A stretch of DNA of 64,000 nucleotides. It comes from Myripristis murdjan (lineage: Eukaryota; Chordata; Actinopteri; Holocentriformes; Holocentridae). Below are positions 11,461-22,600 of the stretch, one piece after another. The stretch is from positions 25,042,400 to 25,106,399 of the forward strand of contig NC_044002.1 of assembly GCF_902150065.1 (NCBI RefSeq). Direction: 5' to 3'. The number at the start of each line of letters is the position of its first letter. Position 1 is the stretch's first letter. Made by a program: the position numbers and the translations under genes. The notes below the pieces were generated by a model that had not been told where the DNA came from, ran no database searches, and saw only the letters and a program-made list of their open reading frames with translations.

Positions 11461-13505
11461 CATTTGTATCCAGTTTATTTCGCTGTGTCTGTTTCCACTG
11501 GTGTTGATTTCCCGGTTGGGACGCATCACAGAGGACATGCAACAGTGACACCTGGTGGCCAAATGTTGACACTGCAGTGTTCCTCCGCTGTGAACGCGCT
11601 GCTGTTTGTCCGGCTGAGCGGCCACGCAGGGAAACACTGCTGCACATACATGAGCTGCTACTGACACACAACAAGTCAACATGAAAAAACATGTTTTAAT
11701 GTAGTATCCACAGTTTTACTACATGGTACTTCATGGTAACTCTGATTATTACACTCCTAACCATGTACACTCACGGTTTACTATGAAAGTGATTACCAAA
11801 ATAAAACAAAAATTTATTTCAATTACTGAATTTACTATTTTTTTTTTATTTAATATTAAGAGCTACTAGTCAGCAGTGTTCTCTATAATATTGATTAACA
11901 AAATAAAGTATGAATCGCAAAAAAACTCAAATAACTCAAAAAATCAATTAAAATTACATTAAATACTGAAAATTAAAATCACAAAAATATTGACTAAGTA
12001 ACATGAAATATGTTACCGTATGGTAACTGTCCTATTGTAGAAAAAGAATGTGTTTGAACCATAACTATGGTTCAGAAACCCTGGTTTTACTTTCTGCCAA
12101 TAAATAAATAACAATAATAAATTAGTCAAAATGATAAGGGAGGCTTGTGCACCACAGGCAGCCTGCTGATCAGAGTGAGTTGATGAGTGTGTGCCTGTGG
12201 GCTGAAGCAGTGCTGTTCAAAGTGCGGTCGGCAGAGCTGCTGATGTCCTGAAGCCCTTCAGGGGCTTCCAGGGGCTCCTCAGCAAAACCAGCAAGACTTT
12301 CATTTCACTGTCATTCACTGGGAATTGTTCTCATGCAGAAAATGGATGAAGGGCCGTTTTCTTCTTGTTGGTTTAATCTCACACCATCTGTCAGGGTTCA
12401 GTATGACAGCTACACAATTTAACCCTTTGAAACCCGAGCAGATGCACTTGATTTCTTTCATTCTTTCTTTCTTTATTTCCACTGAAACGGAGAGAATACC
12501 AACAAAAAACTTTTATATTTTCAGAGCGAAATTCCCACATTATGAATCCATTTTGATTATACATTGTATTTAGTTGGTAATAGTTGGATAATCGCATTAT
12601 TAAACTCCAGGGTGTGCTTGAGGGTGTAACAATGCTTCATCATCATCCAGGCTGAGGGTTACTGGGGCTCTGTAAGTATCAGAGTTAAATTTAACACTTT
12701 TTGAGATCTTCTCAGGGTAGATTTGAATGAAATTTAAGACTCAGTTTTGGGGGGAAAAAATCTAATTCAAACGAACATGTAAAGGTAAGTGCTGTATATT
12801 TTGGTCTTGTGTTGGAAGGAACATGTTTCAGTTTCAGGAAGGAACATGATTGATTTTTTTTTCACTTTTTATTAGTTTTTTAATTAGAAACAGAACATCA
12901 AACAGAACATGGAACAGTTTAGTCCTGGGATTTTGATGGATTTCTCTGCAGATTTCTCTGGCTTTTCGTGAGCATGTAAATGTAGTGTATGAGTCGTGTA
13001 GTGCATAAGAAAAAGATATTTCTGAGTTTGTTTGTTTTTTTTTTTTTGCAAATGAGTGACTTTGGGTAATAAATTTGTGAGTTTTTCTCTTAAATTTACA
13101 ACTTTAATCTCGAAATTATGACTTTCTTTCTCAAAATATTTTTTTTATATTAATTTATTTGTATAGCACCTTTCAAGCAAGATGCACAACACGCTTCCCA
13201 CAGACAACATAAAACCACAATCAAACTAAGTTAGGTAAAACACACAAGTACAGCAAATCAAGCCCAGAGTTTGACATCAGTTACAAAGAAATTAAAGAAA
13301 TTAGAAAGAAAAGAGAAAATTACAACAGAATTGAACACTGAAATAAAAACGCGGCTCCACAACAGAGCCGTGATGTCAGCAGATAAAAAGACAAAAAGGC
13401 AGGAGTGTAAAAGATTTAAGGGCAGAGACAGGTCTAATGTTTTCCTAAAGTGGATTTTAGACGCTGTGCGGGGCTTTTTAAGGACGTGCGGACGCGCTGG
13501 GTTTG

Positions 13506-13525
13506 AGTTTCGGTTTCCATTCATC
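13506..13525 (+). promoter_or_regulatory. ISRE of PARP12-like copy A
   Basis: The sequence AGTTTCGGTTTCC is an exact match to the interferon-stimulated response element AGTTTCNNTTTC. It is followed by CATTCATC, and this extension is shared by all three gene copies. It ends about 80 bp before the ATG, where a core promoter or 5' UTR would be. Interferon induction is therefore likely, as for mammalian PARP12 and ZC3HAV1. Confidence 0.7.
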
Positions 13526-13600
13526 AGAAATAAGACCCAGAAAAAAAAAACCCGCACAGCTCAGTCAGTCAGCCGGAGGAAAGCGACGGAGCGCCTCGAC

Positions 13601-16600
13601 ATGTCGGAGGCGGAGGCCGCTGTGCTGAAGCTGATCTGCGCCAATCACGGATCGATGAGCGTCGATGATCTGGAGGAGAGCGTCTGTGTGTTCAACGTGA
13701 GGCGGATCATCTCCAACCGGGAGAAGTTTGTGTGCTGCCGGTCCGGCGGGGAGCACAAGGTGGTGGCCAAGACGGAGCTGCGACTCTGCAAAGCCAAAGT
13801 GTGTCAGGGCTGCAACAACCTGCATCTGTGCAGAAAGTTCCTGCTGGGATCCTGCCCGTCCAGCCGCAGGAGGTCAGACTTAAAGATAAGACTTAAAAAA
13901 AAAAAAAAAAATCTCTTCAAAATATGTTTCTTTCCAACTCTGAGTGCAGCTGTGTAAAGGAAGAGTTGCAAACATGTTTTTTTTTTTTTTTTTTTGCATT
14001 TTGCAACTTCCTGTCTGGCTCTAGAAGTGGCTTCCTTTTTATTTATTTATTTATTTTTTAATAGCCTACATTTCATGTCGCTTTTCATTTGTATAGCTGT
14101 AGCCTGTTGATCTTGGGCTTTTATTGTGTAGCACCGTGTGTTGCAGCAGATTGCATTAGATTTGATAAAAACTGCTTTATAAATAGGGCTAAACGTTGCT
14201 GATACTTTGGTCAAATATCAGGCCTCCTCAACCAGCAGTGAGATCTGTTTATTCCAGTTTTTACTTCAGTCAAAGTGTTGGAGTATTGAGTTTTTTTCCA
14301 CACATTTAAAAATCCAAAAGCACATTTTCTTGCTGTTAATATGACACACTGACTGCAAGTCCCACTGCTGGATTATTTTCACCGTGCTTGGCCGAGCTCA
14401 CATGTGAAATGCTTTCATGCATGTGAGTTGTTTTGGAGCTCCATCCAAGGAAAAATCATGAACTGGGCTTGAAACATCATTTGGGAATGTCCCCTTGTGG
14501 GTTTTTCATGACATTGCAACAGTAATAACTTAATTTACGACATGCAAAAAATTGTATTTAAGTTGCACCGTGTAACATCGGCCCTAAAAACCTGCTGTAT
14601 TTCTTAAGTCAGCTGCTGTGATTTCTCTGTAAAAGACAATATGAGCCTTTAGTGACAAAATTAGTGAAGTCGCAATAAAATAAGCATTTAGAAAAATGAC
14701 ACTTAAACAGCATGTTTATCATGCAATAACTCCTCAACTTGACTTGGATTAGGCCTGCTTCAAAATTTTGTTTTTCACTAATTTTTTCATTTCAGCTTTA
14801 TTTAGTCTTTTTCAGCAGGTGACATCTAGAGTGTAATAATGTCATATCACCACATTAAAGTCAAAAATCACAGCTCTGTGTGCCAGAATATTCCCAGGTG
14901 GCTACTTTTAGGTGAATGTTTTGTGGGGTAAATGTTGCTGTTCAGCTTCCTGCATGGCGGCAGCGTGTAGGCCCAGTTCATAATCTGAGCCCGTGAGTGA
15001 AATCAGAGCCTCTGGTTGCAGGAGAGGATGCCAGCTCCCCCATCAGCTGAGGTCTGACCATAACGTGCCGATCCTTGTAGAGCACGGCCTGCAGGAGCTG
15101 GACCGGGCCGAGCTGTGCACGCTGCTGCTGCAGAACGACAACTTCCTGCTGCCGCCCGTAAGTACGACACCAAACGTCGGACAAAAGTGTGCAGGCAGCG
15201 TCGTGGCACCACAGCACCACCTGTGGCCCGGCTGCTGCGACTGCACGGTGTGTTTACCCGGCCTGTGGCGTCGTGTTCAGGTGAACGGGCGAGAACTTCA
15301 AACCCAGAGCCGATCGACCAGGCGGCAGCCATCTTCCTCTAACGTGGGAAGCTCAGATGCTGAAATCAAAAGATACCTCTGTACTGTCGTTTGCTTTTCT
15401 AATAAACATCACGAATCTGACAATACTTTCTCGTTCAACCGTTTCCTGAGAAAAAAAAATGGATCCATTGGGCCATATTTCAAAGTAAAACAACATATTT
15501 GACCACCTGTTGGCTACCTAACAGCAGCTAAGCCTGACGTCAGAGGAAGATGGTCGCCGACACCGTGTGAATCTGGTCTATAGCAGGGTATGGAAGAAAA
15601 CTGATGATTTTTTCCCCATTTTTTCCCTATTTATTTACCAATTTCCAGAACCCCCCTCATAAAAAAATACAATTAATCCATGAATTTCAACAATTAAGTG
15701 AGGGAAATTCATGTAATTACCTGATGATCATGTGTTCTTTGTTTAAAATAAAGAAGATCCAATTCACACAATTTCACATAAGTTCCCCGGGTGTTTCCCT
15801 GGGAGGACGAAAGATTTTTCCATCCAAATAAAACTTTAATCTTCTTTTGTTTTGGCTCGGCCCCTTGATTAGCGACCAGCTAACAAACAGCCAGCCAGTA
15901 CACGATCAGGCCCATACAGTTAAACTTTGTCTTTTTCACCCAAAAGGACAGTGTTGTTGTCCTTTTCCACCTGGCTGCTGGGTTCTCTAGAATGCCTTTG
16001 AATAAGCCGGATGTCCAGTTACACAACGTTACATTGGATTGAATGTTATAAAAATTGCATTTAATCTTATAAAATGACATTATATTACCATTATTTCCAT
16101 GACACTATATAGAAGTGTGTAGACAGTAGTTTTCCACTCTTCACCCAAGTGAGAGTGTAATATGACCTTGTATGCTTGTATTGTAGCTGGATTGTTGAAT
16201 ATTACCATGTAAGGATTCATTTCCTGTTAGAATAGAATAGATAACTGTTGATGTGTGAACAAGTGCCTCAGTGAGAGGTCGCTGCCCAACGTGGTAAGCT
16301 ACTCACTCCTTGCAAGTAAAAATTTACTACTCAACTGGGCGTTGTCTGTCTCCTTTGTCAGTAGGTGATCTCAGAATTTTAGTAACATTGAATATATTTT
16401 TTTCTCACTCCTGTCTGTCTTATGTAAGATTTGCTTTGACTACAACAATGGCGGCGGGCAGTTTGGCTTGTGTAAGGACGGCGACGACTGCGACCGGCTC
16501 CACATCTGTGAGCAACACCTGCAGGGAGACTGTTTCTGCTCCAAGGCTCATGATTTTGACGAGCCGCAGCCTTTAAAAGCCCTGCAGGCTCGGGGTGTTC

Positions 16601-19600
16601 CCAACCGGCTGCTTCACTCTCTGAAATCTGTCTACATCAACAAAGAGGCTCTGAGAGGCAACAGGGGCAACCCTCAACGGCAACCACGAGTCTTTTCCAC
16701 CAGCGACGTCTGGGCTGCTGCGAGCTCCCGAGACGCTGGCAGTGATGACGGACTGAACAAAAGACAAACGAGAGGAGCCAAGAAAAGCTCGGAGGATGTG
16801 AAAGGTAAAGCTTATGAGCCTGTTTCAAAAGCCTCTACCTCTTTGTATAAACTGCTTATCTGCAAAGCCAAGTGGTAATCTGTGAGAGCGATGCTTCCTT
16901 TGTACACCTTCTCCGTGAATTTTTCTGTCGATGGAGTTTCTTTAGGACTGCTGGGTCACGTTGGCTTTTGCTGATGTGACCAACCCTGATCAAAACAGGA
17001 AGCAGAATGAAGTCAGACAGGAAACAGATACAAACCGAGTCTTTGATTCATATCACTGTGTCACATTTCATTCCTTAAAGTTGTACTTTTGTGCTTGTGT
17101 CCTTAAAACAGAGATATGCTTGTACTTCGTCAAGGGACACTGTAAATATGGTGGTGAGTATGGCTTTCAGTTTGCTAAAGATATATAAATATTTTAATGG
17201 AAGTAAAAAAGTCTTACACTGATGCTGATTTTTGAGCATCATCATAGTTTGATTCGGGGTTTATTGAAGGAACAGTTCATGCAAAAATTAAACATTTTGT
17301 CAATATTTAATTTCATTCACATACATACTGGTTTGAGGCCTAACGGGTAGTTCCTGTTTGTGAGCTCAGGGTCTTCACAGTATTTTAGGAGGCTAATGTT
17401 AAAACCTACGAAACTGAGAAGTCAAGCTCGAAAGTAACGTTAGCCTACCAATGACACGCTTGTGGTGATGCCACACTAAAGAAAGACTGTTGTAACTGTG
17501 TAACGTGTTCAGTTTAGGAAAGCATGTTGATTTGAGGATGGGAGCTTATAGCTGAACTGTTAGTTTGTTTGTTTTTTATATAACCTGACATATGATGTGT
17601 TTGGTTTTATACGCGCTGTAGAAAAGTGTCCTAGAGCCCACAACAAGCTGCCGTACAGATGGGAGCTCAGACAGGGACAGCAGTGGAACGCTTTGCCTGA
17701 CAGCGAGGAGATTGAGAGGGACTACTGCAACCCTGAGAAAACATACAGGTACACCCTTTTGTTACTTATTATTACTCTGTCATATGCTGAAATGCAGGTT
17801 AGGGCTCTGTTGGGAATATTTTGAGGACAGTACAGTTATTATAGGATTGAAACAGCCACTATCAGATGTCTTATGCTGATATGTAAAGAAAAACATGAAG
17901 GATAAAAATTATCTATGTTGAAATTAGATCCACAAGTCTGGACCCGGTGGTGGGCAAGCTTTTCTGTGTGAACTATACGTACTATGAGGTTTGCAAAATT
18001 CAAAGTTGGAAACGTTCTATGGGAATTAATGGGAATAGACTGGAAATTTGCGAAACTGCAGGTTAGCTAATAACAGGGAAATTCAATGTAGTTGAAGAGA
18101 AAACAACCAGATTTAACACATTATTTAATGGGGAATAGGGAATATGTTTATTTTATTCAACATTCATGTTTTTGTGTTTTTGTTTTTTGTTGTTGTTCAC
18201 TGATTGTTCAAGAATTGATCAAAGTTCTACCAACAAATCAATCAAAGTCAAAAAAATTTCTTTGTTTAAATTTGTATTAGTTTGCATGCATGTCTGCTTA
18301 TGACAATACAAAATTTCCAAAATTCCACAGCTTAACTTCCCAAGTGTCCGGAAAGTTAGTCTGGAAATTTACCAGACATTTTCCACCCCTTTGCAACCCT
18401 ACATACTATACAGGTGATAAGTCTGTGCCAAAAGTGGTAAATGTTCCAAAAAAAATGTAAAAAGGTAGCACATCCCAGATTTGTGCCAAAACTGTTTCTA
18501 GTGTGGTGTGACCTATTTTTTTTTTTTCTTTAAATATGCGTAATTTGTCCTCATTGACTTGAAAATTTTATATATGCTACCATTTCACAATTTTTAAACA
18601 CTCCCATTTGATTTGGGGTTTAACACTCCATTGAGAATCTTTTTTTTTTTTTCAAACAGAATCTTCCCTTCCAGCACACGCTAAATGTTTCCCTCTGGAT
18701 TTTATTCTTAACAGAGTCCTTTAGTCCTTCATGGGACACTAAAACCGGGACTACTGAAATTCTCTTGGCATTAGCAGGTACTTGTGGTGAGCTCAGGCGG
18801 GTTTCATTTCAAGTTTTACATAATGTCAAAGGGCTGATCTGCTGTGTTTCTGGTGGGATTATGCCACTGGCAGATTTCTTTTATTTGTTTGAAGAAAAAA
18901 CAGATTGGAAGAGAATAAATTAGTAAATTAATGTGAAATGCAACTGTTCCTAGTTTTTCTGTGTTATAAGACATAACATTTCTTGCTGCCTTTTTTTTGG
19001 GGGGGGGGGGCTGTAGTAATAACTTTCACCCCGTGTATTTTGACACGATGACCCGTGGATCGAGCTCAGTACGGCGTCTGTCCACCGCTTCTTCGGTTCT
19101 GCATCCGAACTTCGTCCTCACCACTGAGTGGCTCTGGTACTGGGAGGACGAGTCCGGGAACTGGAACCTGTACGCCTCTGCTGTGAGTTTTACTGTGTAC
19201 AGTGAAAATGAAGGGATGTGTCTTTTTAACTTTAGTGCAGAATCATGCCATCCCAGCAATTTCAAATTTAAGTGCTTCAGATACAGACTCTGCTGGCAAT
19301 AAATATGTCTGTGCATCTCATCCGGCTTTTGTAGTAGTAGTCAGGTGACCATTCACCATCTTCCAGATGGTAAAAAAGGCCCCTTGATTAGCTTTACCTG
19401 TTTTATCTGACCTGTGTTGCAGACTGGCGGACACACAGCAGCCAGAATCAGCAGTGCAGAGCTGGAGCAGAAGTACCTGAATGATGACAAGGGCACAATG
19501 GAGTTCACCGCCGGGTCACAGAAGTACTCGCTCAGCTTCCAGGGTAAACCAAGAACGAATTCAACTAGAAACGGCCACAGCTGCTGAAGAAGCTTTAAAT

Positions 19601-22600
19601 GTGCTTGCTGAAGGTGTGGCCCGGTGCTGAACCGCCATGCTGTGGTCGCTGCATAACCCGTATAGGCTGCTGCTGGCAAAATCAGTGTTTAACACGACGT
19701 CGCCGGCTTCCGGGTCTTAGTGTCAAAAGCAATCATCACTTTGCTCCAACCCTAGCATCAGTAACCCAAACCCTAACCCAGCATCAGTACCCCTAACCCA
19801 GCATCAGTAACCCTAACCCTAACCGAGCATCAGCATGTTCAACAAACTTGGCTAGACATGCACATGGACAGCATGTGTGTTTAAAACAGGAGGATTAATC
19901 ACAGGATGGTTGGATGATTGATTGGTGGATGGATGGGTGGATGGATGATGATTGTGTAGTTGGACAGATGGATGGATGGGTGGATGGATAATGGATGGAT
20001 GGTTGGATAAATCAATGGATGGATAGTTGGATGGTTCGATGGATGCATGGGTGGCTAGATGATGAATGTGTAGTTGGATGGATGGATAATGGATACATGG
20101 TTGGATAAATGGATGGATTGATGGATGGATGGTTGGATAGATGATGGATGATGTATCGCTGGATGGATGGTTGGAAGAAGGGATGGATGGGTGGATGGAT
20201 CAGTGTTGAATAAATGGATGGATGGGTCAATAGTGGGATGTTTGATGGATGGATGGTTAGATGAAATGATGGATGGATAGATGACAGGATAGATGGGTGG
20301 CCTTATCTGTGGATAGTTGGATGAATGAATGGTTGGATGGATGGATGGACGGATGGATGGATGGTCTGTTCTGTGCCATGGTGACAGGTTTTCACATTCT
20401 GCAGATAGAGAAAATTCAGAGCAGAGTGCTCTGAATTCTTTGAGCAGTATGTCTTTATACCCTTCACCAAAATGCAGTATTTTCAGTAACACATCCTAAC
20501 GCCTCCTTTTCCAGACATGATGCAGACAAATAAAGATTACCGCACAAAGCGGCGGGTGAGAAGACGACCTGCGTTTCTTGCCTCAGCTGATTTGGAAACA
20601 GCAAAAGCGAGGTACTGCTGATCACCTGTACCAATTCAAATATCCTGTGTGGTTTTGATTTGTAAACTTGTTGGTGCATTTGGAAAGTTAACACAGGCCA
20701 TGTGATGAGACATGAAGCCCTAACACTGGAACTGACTCTCTGTCCGTCTGTAGAAAGCCAAATTACAGAGGAGTACCGGCACACTGGGACAAGACACAGG
20801 TTCCAGAGACAGGATACAAGGTACGTGCATCACACAAGAAAGTCTATGGACTGATGAATGTCCACCATTGCAGTGTCACCAGGTGGTTAGGGGATGCCAC
20901 CTCTGTTGTTGAATCTCTAAATAAACTGAATTGCCATGTTTACTGCACAGTTTCCGCACATCTGAACATCGTCTAGACACTTAAAGATCCATGCCCAACC
21001 GTCTCTCTGTTCTCTCTTTCAGCGAGTCGCCCTCCAGAGATCCTCAGAGGAGTTTAAGGAGATTGAAGGTCTGTTCTGTAACACGATGGCCGGCTTTGAC
21101 ATTCTGCTGATAGAGAGGATTCAGAACAAAGCACTCTGGGAATTCTTTGAGTGGTATGTTCTTATACCTTATGCTAAAACGTCACTTTTACCTGGCTCCT
21201 ATGTATTTGCTATGGCTTAAAGAGGCGGGGAAATTGATTCTAAATTTACAACTGGCCATATCAATCAAACTGAACAGACATTAATTTCTGTCCTGTTTAC
21301 TTTTTTTTGTTACTGGGAATTGAGTGTTTCATCAATGATCGATCTGATTGATTTTATGTTGCGGTAATGTTAGCTTTCTAGCCAGCTAGCCATAATATCT
21401 GGTCAGCTAACCATCTGATTAGCACACTAGCTAACACAGTTAAGAGAAACTAGTGATGCCAGTGAGTCTGCTGCGCTTATATCATATTAGACAGCAAACT
21501 AGAGGGCGGAAAGTCCCATCAACACAACTCAACTTCAGTTGGAAATGGGGATGTTCATGAAAAATCAATTTATCGATGGATTGATTGGCAAGTGTCAAAT
21601 CAACCATCCTTGAGGATCAAATAATTTGATGTTGTATTTAAGTTTAATTAATTACAATGCTTTTTGTGTAGACAGTTCTTTGGAGGGGAAATGCCATCCT
21701 GAAATCGCCCTAAAGAGAGAACCCTTACGTCAGTACACACACACTTTCGGGACGCACTACATGCTAGGCTTTTTGTTGTTATGGTGCCCGTAGCAGAGGG
21801 TGCACTGACGGCACATTCACGTAATCATCTTAGGCTGTTGATACAGGGGAAGCTTGGTTCCATGAAGTTTTTTTTTTGAAGTTCCATCGTACGAAAATCA
21901 TGAACCGGGTTTGCATCATATTTGGAATGTTCCTACGACTAATTGCATGGTAGTTGTAAGGTGGGACATCGGCCTTACTGTGATGAAATCTGATACATAA
22001 TGTTTCCTTGCTCAGCCATAAATGCCTGTCAGCCAATCAGCTGACAACAGTGCTGCAGCCCAAACATTCCCTGCCAAGACCCCTGCCCGATACCACCCTA
22101 ATTGGAAAGAAACACAAGTGAACAGGAAAGCAAAGCAAACTGACATTACAATTCTTCAACCCTGTATTAAAAGTTATAACTTTTCAATTGGTACTTTGAC
22201 AAAAATATTGTCAGTGTTATGACAGGCACTGTTTGTGGTTTAAAAAAAGCATGCATGATAAAGGTAGTGTTAAATTAAGCAAACAGTTTTTCAGGTTAAC
22301 TGAGCATATGTTTGTGGACTGTCAGTTCTCTACTGAACCTCTGTGACGGCACCCAGATATTTATTTAAAAATTGGGACACAGTTGAAAAGTCTTTATAGA
22401 GACTGTACCAGGTCATTGATCACAGCCTTTCTGGGTTTCCTATCTTTTGTTTTTTCTTAAATGAAAGTCAAAAGAACTACATGAAGAAGAACAACGGTGG
22501 GCGGGATGCAACAGAAAAAAAGCTTTTCCACGGCACGGACTCACAACATGTAGGCGCCATCTGCCGCGACAACTTCGACTGGAGAATCTGCGGGACCCAT

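Noticed and set aside
13271-13957. Plus frame of 228 codons starting 330 bp upstream of copy A exon 1
   Set aside because: It reads through the ISRE region and into intron 1. The ATG at 13601 matches the starts of copies B and C.
16090-16355. Possible LTR-like piece (TATATAG, then an end resembling a U5 region) before exon 3 of copy A
   Set aside because: Ends and flanking duplication could not be defined. Left as unassigned intron DNA.
20012-20492. His/Pro/Ser-rich minus-strand frames
   Set aside because: Translation of the GGAT tetranucleotide satellite.
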